From Sugiyamaella lignohabitans (Eukaryota > Ascomycota > Dipodascomycetes > Dipodascales > Trichomonascaceae), in the NCBI RefSeq assembly GCF_001640025.1, contig NC_031672.1:5270001-5334000 (forward strand): a DNA stretch of 64,000 nt. Direction: 5' to 3'. Below the pieces are notes generated by a model, which saw only the letters and a program-made list of their open reading frames with translations, was not told the origin of the DNA and ran no database searches. Numbering within the stretch: the stretch's first letter is position 1; each line of letters starts with the position of its first letter. Below are positions 51,441 through 61,518 of the stretch, piece by piece. Made by a program: the position numbers and the translations under genes.

Positions 51441-51602
51441 TTTGAGTCACAATGCATGCTAGCAAGTACGCCCGTATTATGCAAGTGATTTTCCACTCAC
51501 AGCCAAAGGACTCGAAGAGTATCACTAAACCTGCGAACATAGTACTCAAGTAGTGTACCTTAGTATCTCCGTCGACAGAACCAAAGTATACAACAAATCA
51601 AG

Positions 51603-52446
51603 ATGGTACGTTTAAATCAGGAATGGGTAATAGATATTAGAAAGTATATGTCATGATTGTAGTGAATGTTGATACGAGGATTGAAAGAAGAATTTTCGAG
51701 TAATATTGCGAAGTAACTGGCCGTCCACGATGTACTGCTTCCAGGATCTTTCGAAAATGAATAATTAGAGGATATTAGACAGACGTTTTGCAATGTGGCA
51801 CAATTTTCGTGGACATCCTATTTATTTTTAATCGAATTATAAAGGTACTGCGGTTGAAGTTTAGAGTCGAAGTTATCAAAACTACAAGGAGAGCAACATA
51901 TTCAAAAATTAAACGATAAGCGCAGCTCGCAAGTCAAATATGCCAACCAGCAATCTCTTGTTTACTACCAATTTTCTTGATCTCATACTATTCTAATATC
52001 TGTTACCATAGCGCATACAAAGGCCCTAAAAAGACTAACATTATAATTAGAGTGAGGCTGTTACTATCAGAACCAGAAAGTTCATCAGAAACCCCCTTTT
52101 GGGACGTCGTCAATTTGTTATTGACGTTCTCCACCCCAACAGAGCTAACGTCTCCAAGGACGAACTCCGTGAGAAGCTCGCTACTATCTACAAGACCGAA
52201 AAGGATGCTGTTTCTGTCTTCGGATTCCGCACTCAATATGGTGGTGGTAAGTCCACTGGTTTCGGTTTGATCTACGACTCTGCTGAGGCCCTTAAGAAGT
52301 TTGAGCCTCGTTACCGTCTTGTTAGATACGGTTTTGCCGAGAAGATCGAGAAGGTTTCCAAGATCCAAAGAGCCCAAAAGAAGAACCGTGGTCTTAAGGT
52401 CAGAGGTACTGGCAAGAGACAAGCCAAGAGAACCAGAGGAGACTAA
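51603..52446 (+). CDS. RPS24: 40S ribosomal protein eS24 (RPS24), ATG-only first exon
   Basis: Exon 1 is only the ATG (51603-51605); exon 2 is 52051-52446. The 445-nt intron has a GTACGT donor and GACTAACATTATAATTAG at its 3' end. The 132-aa product starts [20 protein letters not shown] and continues [19 protein letters not shown], nearly identical to yeast Rps24 (135 aa). Architecture matches RPS30 here: ATG alone, then GTACGT. No C/D or H/ACA snoRNA boxes recognised in the intron. Convergent with BIG1. Confidence 0.97.
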
Positions 52447-52713
52447 ATATAATAATTCTTGTGTTATAATTCGTCTTGTGCATGTAATTATTATTGTCTA
52501 AAAAATGAAAAACTGAATGACTCTTAAGCTTCAAGACTGTGCCTCCGGCGTTTTACTGTTAATGTTTTTTTACAACTCAGTCCAGGCTGGCTATAAAGAC
52601 CCACCATTAGAAGCTTGGCTAAGCCATACTTCGATTATGAAAGGGGATATCAGCTCAAATGTCTATGCTAAACTTGGAAATTAGATATATAGATAAAATA
52701 TATGAAAAGGACA

Positions 52714-53661
52714 TTAATGCTTCTCAGAGTACGAAACTGGAGCGGGTTCAAAAGCCTTGTATGATACTTGAAGACTTGAGAGCCATGATAAAGCAATGTA
52801 CAAAATAGTGAGGAAAAGAACAGAAACGAGAGAGCCCATCCATACACCAGGGGAGAAGAACTGGTAGTCGTGAAACAGTGAGGTATATGAAGCAGATGCG
52901 TGAGTTACAGTCAGTTTAGTAGCATCGCTGTTGTTAACTTCACTAGTTTTAGTACTCTCTTCAAGCACATCCTCAACGCTGACCGATATCTTCGGATTCT
53001 GTTGAGATGAATCGCTGAAAATCAAGTTTTCAGGTTGGACTTCACCACTATAGATGACAACAAAATTGGGTGAAGGCAAAGTCGAAATAATGGAGTAAAT
53101 AATGTTATCAGTGTCTCTAACTACCTTGGCGCGAATATCTTTGTCATAGGATTCAATAGGCATCTCCAATTCGTAAAGTCTGGGAGTGGCATCGACATGA
53201 ATATTGGCGTCGACAGATCCTGTATCGCCATCAACACGAACGACTTCAACAGGACAAGTATTGGTAATATAATTCGACACCAGGAACTGGGTCAGATAAG
53301 GAACGTTTTTATCAGAATACAATGACTCGAACTTCTTAGTGTACTTAGCATTATTAGCTAGGTCTGCCAAGTGTGGCATATTGGAGATTGACAAGTCGGA
53401 GTCCTGGGCATTGTACTGTTTGACAACAATATATGTATCATACGAACAAGATTTAACCAACCCCTCTACACCTTCCACAACACTAACCAATGACCACGAC
53501 TTGGGTGTTTCGAGACCAGAGAACTCCGACTGATGCGTGGAAGAAGGCCCTCTAGTGTTGGATATGACAATGAATGGCACCGTATTTTGAAAGGCAGATG
53601 CCAATCCACTCAATGTGCCAATAGAGGCTAGAAGCGTTGGAACCAACACTTTAGGTAACAT
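52714..53661 (-). CDS. BIG1: BIG1-like ER protein (V-ATPase assembly / beta-1,6-glucan)
   Basis: 315 aa. A signal peptide (first ~23 residues, MLPKVLVPTLLASIGTLSGL) is followed by FQNTVPFIVISNTR, the usual luminal opening of Big1. One membrane segment near the C-terminus reads FFSPGVWMGSLVSVLFLTIL, then LSWLSSLQVSYKAFE. This is the Ac45/Voa1/Big1 transmembrane domain. The protein is a type I ER membrane protein; Big1 mutants lack cell wall beta-1,6-glucan and Big1 is related to V-ATPase accessory proteins. Length is close to yeast Big1 (335 aa). Voa1 is the alternative, but it lacks the FxNT luminal start. GGTTAGGGC lies 150 bp upstream. Confidence 0.82.
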   Translation of the reverse strand: MLPKVLVPTLLASIGTLSGLASAFQNTVPFIVISNTRGPSSTHQSEFSGLETPKSWSLVSVVEGVEGLVKSCSYDTYIVVKQYNAQDSDLSISNMPHLADLANNAKYTKKFESLYSDKNVPYLTQFLVSNYITNTCPVEVVRVDGDTGSVDANIHVDATPRLYELEMPIESYDKDIRAKVVRDTDNIIYSIISTLPSPNFVVIYSGEVQPENLIFSDSSQQNPKISVSVEDVLEESTKTSEVNNSDATKLTVTHASASYTSLFHDYQFFSPGVWMGSLVSVLFLTILYIALSWLSSLQVSYKAFEPAPVSYSEKH

Positions 53662-55256
53662 CTATATTTGTCCTTGGATCGATATTCTGCTATTTGCAAA
53701 AGCTTGTACTAATAGGTTCGAGCTTTGATGCCCTCGGGGTTCCTGCTCTTGTCCAATCGTACCTCCCACTATCGACATTGGCTCCTTAGACGATTCATGT
53801 GGTTAGGGCAAATACATTCAAGTTACCCGGCTGTCATCATTCACGTGATCTGGATAGTTTGGCTATGTAGAAAGGACAATTTCTATAGTAAATAGCTGGG
53901 TAAACTTGACGTAATTGACTTCCTCTTGTCCAATTTCATAGAATGGTTTCATTAACTACTGCGATCGAAGGGTATATCCTGAGCCACTGGGTACCTCTTG
54001 AGGGTACCATAATATTGGCCGCTATTGATGGGTGTTCTTATATTGGATAGGGGAATTTCAGTATGGACCACTTTGGGAAAAGCTGAGCTGTGTAAAATTT
54101 TAATTTCATGGGAGCTACAAGCTCGAACTTCAACCTTTCCCCCTGTTTTTGTTCTGAAAATAGGGGCTTATTGGTCGTCTGGCGATCAGGGACGTCGATC
54201 AAGTGTTCCTGCACCGCTTTCTACTTAATACTTGTACAATCAGGTGTCGATGGTTAGTTGTAGGTACACTTTAAGTTTGTAGTTTGGTTTAAAGCCAACA
54301 TTAAATCTTGAAGAAGCTTTCTTCAAAATATAGTTTGAGTGGAAACTATGCGAAAAAAAGGGTGGGCCGCTACCATTATTATGATAACCAAACTTCGGTG
54401 GTGCACCAGATCCACTCTTGGAGCTTATCTGCATGCCTAAGCCATTATCTTACTTGCTTTTTTTTCTTTTCCGACTGTTGTTCTTATAAAATTCTTTCAA
54501 CTTCATTTACCTTGATATATATATTGTTGGCCTTGTGAAAGATAGAAGATCTATTAGTTGTCTTACGATAACGGCTCTGCTAACTGACAACTACGATGCG
54601 CTGAAATAGTCAGCCGTATGTGGAGAAATAGTGTTTAAGCGTGATAAATAAAACTAGTGATTAATGCCTTCCCCTGTGCCGTTTGGTTGCCGTCCGCCTG
54701 TGTTTTGGTTCCCAGTTCTTATTCTTTGTCCAGTATCGGTATACTCTCAAAATTATTTTTGACAAAGATTCTACCCTACATAGGACAGATATTATCTAAT
54801 AATTCCATCATACATTATCAGGATATAATTATCACATTTTTTATTGGTCTCGGCCGTTAGATTCACCCCCAATCTGCATAGTCACCCCCACCACGTCATT
54901 GTCCTGCGCAGTATCCGGTAATGTCAACAACTGGTGAAGTGATATAAGTAGGAGTAATTCGTTAAATTTGTGAAACGAAAGCTAGATTGGAATTTGCTTG
55001 AAGTGGAATTTAGTTTACTCGATTATTATTTGCTTGGAATTTTAAAATATTGTCTTGTTTTTATAGAGGGACGAAGCATTGCTTCATAGAACCAATTAGA
55101 TTCGGCCACCAACAGTTATCTTTAGAGGCCCTTTCAGTTATTATTTCTTCTTTACCTTCTGGTTTCTCCTTTCTTTCTATTTTGTTTCTTTGAGCTATTT
55201 GTTTTTACTTGACATTTGGTTGACCATAGTTTTCAGACATCTACTAATGGAACCTC
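53662..55256. other. Divergent upstream region, BIG1 / Zn2Cys6 gene
   Basis: 1.6 kb. Contains GGTTAGGGC at 53811-53819 upstream of BIG1. The last ~130 bp before the regulator gene is pyrimidine-rich and carries a short overlapping upstream frame (55247-55267). Frames in between show no coding character. Confidence 0.55.
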
Positions 55257-55267
55257 ATGACTGGTGA
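55247..55267 (+). promoter_or_regulatory. Upstream frame overlapping the regulator start
   Basis: An ATG 10 bp before the assigned start opens a 6-codon frame (MEPHDW, then TGA) that overlaps the main ATG out of frame. Scanning ribosomes would meet it first, so it could lower or regulate translation. Confidence 0.5.
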
Positions 55268-57227
55268 TAATACGAGTCCAAAAAAGTCCAAGACTAGTGG
55301 AAATGGGATTAAAAAACAACTACCTTTAAAAAAAGGTAAACCCAGAGGTATTAGGCGGGATCGTGATTGTTTTACATGTCGTCATAGAGGAGTCAAGTGT
55401 GACTTAAATAGGCCATCATGTGCACAATGTGTTGATGCAAATATTCGTTGTGAGGGCTACCCTGCAAGACTTATTTGGAGCACCCCTGTAGAGCACCATT
55501 TGGTGGGTCACCAAAAGAATAAGAATACTCTAAGTGGCACTAGTAATTCAGTCGTTTCAGTGAATCCGACTGCCGGCTCGGATGCCCTCGCAAATGATGG
55601 AAGCCTGGCTGCTCTTAACGCAAGAGGTGACAGTAGTCGCACCTTTAACATTCTCAAAACTCATAGCTTGCCTTCAAACAATATCAGTGATTCACATACT
55701 CAGCTCTCATATAACTATGCATTTGGATCAGTTGCAGTTAAACATGAATCCAATCCATCAATCTCTCCTCCTTCTGCGGTACAAGTATCACACACATGGG
55801 ACAGAAGTTTAACAGTGCCAGACCCACAACAGTCATCTCAAGCAACTACATATTCAACGGGTGTTAATAGCACTGGTAATTCTCGTGGTTCAGAACCATC
55901 CGCTATGCATGTCACTAATCTTCAAGGAACTGCTACTTCTACAAATGATTCAAATGCGGTCGATAATAATGACCCTGGAGAATCATTTTCTTACACATTT
56001 CCAACTACTTCCCCACATCTTGATAAATCATTCTTGCCGGGCATTTCATTTTCATTTAAAAAAGAGGCTGACTCTTTTGACCATTTGGAACTGGCACCAG
56101 ATCATACCCCTACGGCTACTGCTACAACAACCCCTACAACAAGCACTACACCCACATCTACACCTACCCCTGGACCAAATGATAAAAATGACGATAATGA
56201 AAAAAGTAATGAAGACGAAGACGAAGTGGATCCTATGAGAATCTCCAACTTTTTATGGGGAATCAAAGCAATTCTGACGGCATTTAATCATGCTCGGCAG
56301 ACAAATACCAGTGTCAATTCTCACAAGGGTCTTGTCAAATCAGAGACATTATCTACTATATGGAAATTTGTATCATCATGTCTTGATTACACCAACAAGA
56401 ATAACCCTGATGCTGAACTTAATACTCTTCAAATAAGGGCCAACGCAATAGAGGAACTGCAAACTTTCATAAACAATGGGGTTATCGAAGCTATATTTTC
56501 CATTCTTGCATTCACCTATTTCGATGTGTGCCAAGGCTCCTTTGGAAACTGGCATCGCCATTTGCAAGGTGCTCGGTCATTACTAGATCTGCACTGTACA
56601 AACAAACAAGAATTGCTGGAACTTTTCACAAATACTCCAGGTCTTCAACATGCAGTTACACTACTCAATTGGTACGATGTTACAGGCGTGATAGCCACCC
56701 AAGACCGCCCGTTTATTTTTGAGAGTTGGCACCGAGAGGCAATTGATGATAAGTTCTTTTCTCTGGTTGGTTGCCCAAGAAATATTTTCCGTCTGATTCC
56801 AGAAATTTATAAAGATTCTAGAAGTTTGCCCGAAGCGGTGTCGATGGCACTCAATGAAGTTCTTCTGGTTGATCACGCTGAGAATTCTTACATTGATCGT
56901 GCTGGAAATGCGTGGAAATATGCTTCCTTACTGATGGCTCTCGAGCGGTGCCCTTCCACGCGAAGCTATTCAACTTCAATGGAAACGCTTCGAGAGAAAG
57001 TCATTGAAAGTATTGCTGCCATCCCGTTTGATACGGCCTTGTCACAGCACATTGCCGTGATAGTGTATATGACAGCGAGGAAAGTTTCGAAAGACGAGCA
57101 TCGTGATATCATTCGCAGGTACTGGAATTTTTGGTCGTCGGAAAGGTTTCCACTTTATGCTGATGCGCTTTGGCAGTGCGAGCAATGGTGGGCAAACTCT
57201 ACTGACACGACTCCAAATTCTTCCTAA
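55257..57227 (+). CDS. Zn2Cys6 binuclear-cluster transcription factor
   Basis: 656 aa. The zinc cluster is near the N-terminus, Cys38 to Cys65, with spacing CX2CX6CX6CX2CX6C (CFTCRHRGVKCDLNRPSCAQC), after a Lys/Arg-rich stretch (KKGKPRGIRRDR). Residues ~80-320 are Ser/Thr/Asn-rich, with a TPT repeat and an acidic patch (NEKSNEDEDEVDP). From about 330 a helical domain of the fungal-specific type follows (AFTYFDVCQGSFGNWHRHL, GARSLLDLH), like that of Lys14 or arginine regulators. Target genes cannot be deduced. The GYPARLIW element after the cluster is common in this subgroup. Confidence 0.85.
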   Translation: MTGDNTSPKKSKTSGNGIKKQLPLKKGKPRGIRRDRDCFTCRHRGVKCDLNRPSCAQCVDANIRCEGYPARLIWSTPVEHHLVGHQKNKNTLSGTSNSVVSVNPTAGSDALANDGSLAALNARGDSSRTFNILKTHSLPSNNISDSHTQLSYNYAFGSVAVKHESNPSISPPSAVQVSHTWDRSLTVPDPQQSSQATTYSTGVNSTGNSRGSEPSAMHVTNLQGTATSTNDSNAVDNNDPGESFSYTFPTTSPHLDKSFLPGISFSFKKEADSFDHLELAPDHTPTATATTTPTTSTTPTSTPTPGPNDKNDDNEKSNEDEDEVDPMRISNFLWGIKAILTAFNHARQTNTSVNSHKGLVKSETLSTIWKFVSSCLDYTNKNNPDAELNTLQIRANAIEELQTFINNGVIEAIFSILAFTYFDVCQGSFGNWHRHLQGARSLLDLHCTNKQELLELFTNTPGLQHAVTLLNWYDVTGVIATQDRPFIFESWHREAIDDKFFSLVGCPRNIFRLIPEIYKDSRSLPEAVSMALNEVLLVDHAENSYIDRAGNAWKYASLLMALERCPSTRSYSTSMETLREKVIESIAAIPFDTALSQHIAVIVYMTARKVSKDEHRDIIRRYWNFWSSERFPLYADALWQCEQWWANSTDTTPNSS

Positions 57228-57422
57228 CATACTGCCATCTTTATTAGAAAAATACTATCTGCATTATAATATTATATAACTTACTTATTATGGATTTTTT
57301 CGATAGCATTTATTGCGGCGTGCACAATGTCATAACTGATGCATATGCAGGGTCCACGATGGCGATGGACATCTATAAACCAAGATCTCATCACATTAAC
57401 TTTCACGAGACAATCTGCAAAC

Positions 57423-58541
57423 ATGAATTTCAATTTTAGTGCTGTTTCACTGTTATATTTGGGAATACTATGGATTGCATATTATTTTTTTATGGCACCC
57501 ATTGGCCGACTGCTCCCAACTATGGCACGGGAACGGGCTTACTTTGTATACCTACAACACTTCTGGAATGTTGTTGCTGATTTTCAGGTGAGTGGAATTT
57601 TCTCAAGCAGATACGATTGAACTAGAAGCTAACTACTATTAAGAGACAGTCCTTCTCTATCCACGTTTATGGTGATCAAATCAGATTTGCAGAAGCAGCT
57701 GTTGTAATTTGTAGGTTAACGGTTGGAGTAGGAGCACTCTATCAGTATCTAACCACCCAGCTAATCACAGCTCTATTAGTGACTATATTTTATTAGGAAC
57801 CCTGGCCAGAAGCTATGGATTGAATGCGAGATGTCATTTTTTTCAGTGGGCCAGCTGCTTTCGAATACCCCACCCATTGGTCCTCTTCCGGAAATACACT
57901 TTGGGTCCGAATTGGAGTCTGAAGCCAGCAAGAGTCTCTAGATTAATCACATCTGTTACTAATTCAGGGGAACCATGTAAGTTAAAGACCACATCACTTA
58001 TTGTTCTCACGATAGCTAACACTCAACAGTATGGTTCGCAATCTTTCCGGAGGTTGAAACCAGCAGCATGTCAAAAGTCAGAAGACATTCAGAGAGTCTA
58101 AAGGAGAACGGTGCCAAATCACTAGAAAATTTGCTTTATCCCCGCTTTCTAGGCTTCGCGTCATCGTTGCCCTTTCTAAGAAAGTCTGGGGTACCTTACA
58201 TTTACGATATTACAATCACATATTATTTGCGGAAAACAATTAACGACAAAGATCACAGTTCAATCGTAAAATGGGTTGAGCAGGTTCCGACGTTCTGGGA
58301 TTATTTGTTTACTGACAAACCAGCGGAAAACATTCGGGCCGATGTATTTGTGCACAAGTTTGATATGAGGGTTATTCCTAAGAGAAAGCGAAAAGTAGAC
58401 AAATGGCTTGAAAGACGATGGTACGAAAAAGACAAGAGGATTGGCTATAATAGAAAATTAATGCAGAATGCAAAGATATCAGGAGACACAGCAAGATATG
58501 AAGGAAATTTTAATTGGTACGATAGCTGTGCTATTTCCTAA
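57423..58541 (+). CDS. PlsC-type acyltransferase, four exons
   Basis: Exons 57423-57587, 57644-57710, 57761-57976 and 58030-58541, with introns of 56, 50 and 53 nt. All have canonical ends (donors GTGAGT, GTAGGT, GTAAGT; branches AGCTAAC, ATCTAAC, AGCTAAC). The 319-aa product begins with a membrane segment (LLYLGILWIAYYFF). Then come FSIHVYGDQIRFAEAAVVIS and the motif NHSSISD, the NHX4D catalytic pair. The phosphate-binding FPEGT is FPEVE here, split across exons 3-4 (LWFAIFPEVE). YIYDITITYYLR follows. It resembles the CST26/YDR018C group that acylates lysophospholipids. The second exon could start 6 nt later (ACAG). Confidence 0.78.
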
Positions 58542-58647
58542 AATACCTGCCAACAACGTTGGATGCTCAATTATTTATTTTTCATTATCATCAGTAGAAT
58601 TACATACAAATGTCTATCGAATTATAAACGGTTCATACTATGCATTA

Positions 58648-59835
58648 TTAGATAGTCGTCTTTTCGATCTTGGCGGCAAGGTCATCGACTTCGTCGCTCT
58701 TTTCAGGGGCAACGTTTTCTTCCTCTTCTTCTTCTGCATCCTTGACAATATCCTCGAAACCACTCTCATTCTCATCTTCTTCCTCATCTTCATCATCTGT
58801 AAGCTCTTCCATGTCGTCCAACTCATCAATTTCACCAAATCCACGGTCTTCAAAAATTTTAGTGATGCTATCAACAGCCTCATGATCCTCAGAAAATCTG
58901 TTACCATTAATTTCAAGAGTCTTCAGATTGGGCAACTTCTTGGCAATTGCTTCACTGAGCAAATTAATACCATTGGATTCGATTTCATTGTATTGGAGTT
59001 TCAAAATCTCTAAATTGGGGAGCTCTTCGCCATCAACGATGGTCTGAGCAAAAATTTCACCGCCACGAGCTGACAGTAAACAGTCGCTAATACCTAACTC
59101 TTTGAGTTTTTTCCAATTGTGGAAAACTTTACTAAGTGCACGAGCGCCTCTTTCAGTCAAAGTGTTATCCTGTAGATCGAGCTTTTCTAATTCTGGAGAC
59201 TTAGCGAGTCCATTCAAAAACAAATGCTCTAAACCTTCCTGACGAATACCATTCTGATATAATCGTATTTCTTGGATAGATCCATGTGCAGCTAGGAATG
59301 ATGCCCAAGCCTCCATAGAACCGTTTTCCAAACGGTTACGACCACACAAAACAGTCTTCAGGGTAGGGCTGCCGTTGGCTTTTTTCACCTCAGCAAGCTT
59401 TTCCAATGCATTGGCGACTCTAGATCCAGCCAATGGGCCAAATCCATTATTCGATAAAAGTAAATGCTCCAAAGGACTGTGTTTAGCTAAGAATGATTCC
59501 AAAGGATCGATAGTGGCAATGCCAAATGCGTTATCGGAGAGATCAATGGTATGTAACTTTGGGCAGTTCAACAATGCAACAAGGATATCATCCAGGGAAT
59601 CAGGGATTTCACTTCGGATTCTACCAGTAAAAATATCAGATAAATTAGCGACCTCCAGGTCTTTTTTGGATGCAAGGCTCTTAGCGAGGGCTTCACAAGC
59701 TCCTTTACCATAAGAGTTACCAGTAAAATTTACTTCCCTGATATTTTCAAGCTGATCCAGCTTCTCCAAATAGGGTCTGATATCTGCCTCAGTATCAAAC
59801 TTCTTCCCTTGAACTTCAATAGAAAACGACGACAT
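58648..59835 (-). CDS. RNA1: RanGAP RNA1
   Basis: 395 aa from the ATG at 59835 (MSSFSIEVQGKKFD). About eleven leucine-rich repeats of the ribonuclease-inhibitor type are visible (LHTIDLSDNAFG, LEHLLLSNNGFG, LEKLDLQDNTL, LEILKLQYNEI). The conserved arginine-containing loop near GRIRSEIPDSL (residues ~70-80) corresponds to the RanGAP catalytic region. The C-terminus is highly acidic (ELTDDEDEEEDENESGF). It activates GTP hydrolysis by Ran/Gsp1 in the cytoplasm. Yeast Rna1 is 407 aa, so the length is normal. Tail-to-tail with the acyltransferase gene. Confidence 0.94.
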   Translation of the reverse strand: MSSFSIEVQGKKFDTEADIRPYLEKLDQLENIREVNFTGNSYGKGACEALAKSLASKKDLEVANLSDIFTGRIRSEIPDSLDDILVALLNCPKLHTIDLSDNAFGIATIDPLESFLAKHSPLEHLLLSNNGFGPLAGSRVANALEKLAEVKKANGSPTLKTVLCGRNRLENGSMEAWASFLAAHGSIQEIRLYQNGIRQEGLEHLFLNGLAKSPELEKLDLQDNTLTERGARALSKVFHNWKKLKELGISDCLLSARGGEIFAQTIVDGEELPNLEILKLQYNEIESNGINLLSEAIAKKLPNLKTLEINGNRFSEDHEAVDSITKIFEDRGFGEIDELDDMEELTDDEDEEEDENESGFEDIVKDAEEEEEENVAPEKSDEVDDLAAKIEKTTI

Positions 59836-60155
59836 GGTACCTGCTGCTAACAAATGGAGATGATTTGTTTACTTATTAAAAATATTATATAAAGTTCTTT
59901 CTTGCATATGAACACAAAACAACTGTTTTCAGGAGAATCGTGAGCCTCATGCGCCGCTTCTAACCCGCGTCGTCTATTGTTCTCTTCTAGGTTAACAATA
60001 TATAAATAATTAAATAAAAAAACTTATATGTATAAATATATATATAGAAAAGGTTTCTTCGGGATATGGTATGCAATTATATCCTGTGACAGCACCTTTT
60101 CTTGATACCTGTCTGACAAGCTTATCGACTTAGTTGGACTCACCCTTCACCGATG

Positions 60156-60170
60156 TTTCTCGATTGTTCC
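60156..60170 (+). promoter_or_regulatory. AHA1: Heat-shock-element-like site upstream of AHA1
   Basis: TTTCT-CGATT-GTTCC: three 5-bp units in nTTCn-nGAAn-nTTCn order, with GAT for GAA in the middle. It is about 140 bp before the AHA1 ATG. AHA1 is an Hsf1 target in S. cerevisiae, which supports the reading. Confidence 0.45.
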
Positions 60171-60176
60171 AAATAT

Positions 60177-60186
60177 CACCCTAACC
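60177..60186. promoter_or_regulatory. TTAGGG-type site between RNA1 and AHA1
   Basis: CACCCTAACC, one RCCCTAA unit, about 125 bp upstream of the AHA1 ATG and 340 bp upstream of RNA1. Confidence 0.3.
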
Positions 60187-60311
60187 TCCGTCTCATAGAT
60201 GTTATATAGGCTGCCGCTAAATCCTAGGCTAGGTAGTGACAATATTAATCCGACTCCGTAGTTCATACCAAGGGAAACAGCACCGCTCCTCGAATTTAAC
60301 AGAGAATTAAA

Positions 60312-61357
60312 ATGGTTCTTCACAATCCTAATAACTGGTAGGTTCTATAGTTTATTTATATCAGGGATCTTGGCTTGTTTTGAATTGAGAGCCTCAAGTT
60401 AATTGGGATCATGGACTGGACTAACTGAGTAGGCACTGGGTTGACAAAAACTGCATTTACTGGTCTAGAGACTACTTCAGCGAGAAGCTAGTCGGTGTCT
60501 CTGCTGAGTCCTCTGATGGAAAGACCAAAGTGCAAATTACTGAGCTTAAGAGCCTCGAAGGCGACGTGGATGTTTCTCAAAGGAAGGGAAAAGTCATCAG
60601 CTTGTTTGATCTTAAGATGGAATTGACTTACAAAGGTTCCACAACTGATGAGGAGAATGTAACAGGCCAAATTAGCATTCCTGAGATTGCATACGACACA
60701 GAAGAAGACGAGTACACCTTCTCCATTACCATCAACAATGACAAGTCGTCAAAAGAGCCTGTCAAAGCTCTCATCCGTAAACAAATTGTACCCAAACTTC
60801 GCTCTCTACTTGGAAGATTTGGTCCAGACTTGATTGAAACTCACGGAAAGGATATTCAACATCCAGATAGCTCGTTGTCTGCCTCTTCCTCTCAAGCTAC
60901 TAGTGGATCTGCTACTCCCAAGGAACCAAAGTCTGTTGTTGGTACTTCAGCTTATAACACCACTTCATTACACTTTGAACCTGTTTTTAATGCAGATTCT
61001 AATCAAATTTATAATGCTTTGACGAACCCTGAAATGGTTGCCGCTTGGACTCGCTCGAAACCTGACATAGCTCCAGTTGAAGGATCTGATTATTCGCTAT
61101 TTGGTGGTAATATCACAGGTAAGATCCTTAAGCTAAGAGAAAATGAATCAATTGAGCAAACTTGGCGCTTGAGAGACTGGAAGGATGGACACTTTGCTAA
61201 AATGAACCTTAACTTCAAGACTCAAGCGGGAGAGACTACTGTGAAGGTTGACTGGTCTGGAATTCCTGTTGGTCAAGAAGAGGTAGTCGAGAAAAATTTT
61301 GAGGAGTACTATGTCAAATCCATTAAACTGACTTTCGGATTCGGAGCCGTCCTATGA
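60312..61357 (+). CDS. AHA1: Hsp90 co-chaperone AHA1, two exons
   Basis: Exon 1 is 60312-60337 (26 nt) and exon 2 is 60433-61357. The 95-nt intron has a GTAGGT donor and GGACTAACTGAGTAG at its 3' end. The join completes a Trp codon to give MVLHNPNNW-HWVDKNCIYWSRD, the signature of Aha1 (NPNNWHWVDKNC). The 316-aa product has the N-terminal Hsp90 middle-domain-binding region (1-155), a Ser/Thr linker and the C-terminal AHSA1 (START-like) domain (FNADSNQIYNALTNPEMVAAW). It stimulates the Hsp90 ATPase. S. cerevisiae Aha1 is 350 aa. Confidence 0.95.
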
Positions 61358-61518
61358 GTATATAATGAATTATTCAGGATAGACAATAAAAGTAATATTT
61401 ATCGCGATAGATGTTGAATTTTGTGGGTAGGGGTATTTACCATTTGCGTAAGTAATACCCCACTGAATAAAACTTGTAACAGTCTCTACAAATAAATATT
61501 AAAATAAATAACAAATTA

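Larger units (their letters stand above)
50616..51602. other. Divergent promoter HAT2/MSI1 and RPS24
   Basis: 987 bp. Contains TTAGGGTTA at 50710-50718 and the Mcm1-type palindrome at 51425-51440. No gene or RNA recognised. Confidence 0.6.
59836..60311. other. Divergent promoter RNA1 / AHA1
   Basis: 476 bp. AT-rich block near 59995-60050, a heat-shock-element-like site at 60156-60170 and ACCCTAACC at 60178-60186. Confidence 0.6.

Noticed and set aside
51606..52050. snoRNA in the RPS24 intron
   Set aside because: I looked for RTGATGA/CTGA and ACA boxes and found no convincing set.
57588..58029. Acyltransferase region as a frameshifted pseudogene
   Set aside because: All breaks are resolved by three introns with canonical donors, CTAAC branches and acceptors, leaving one intact 319-aa frame.
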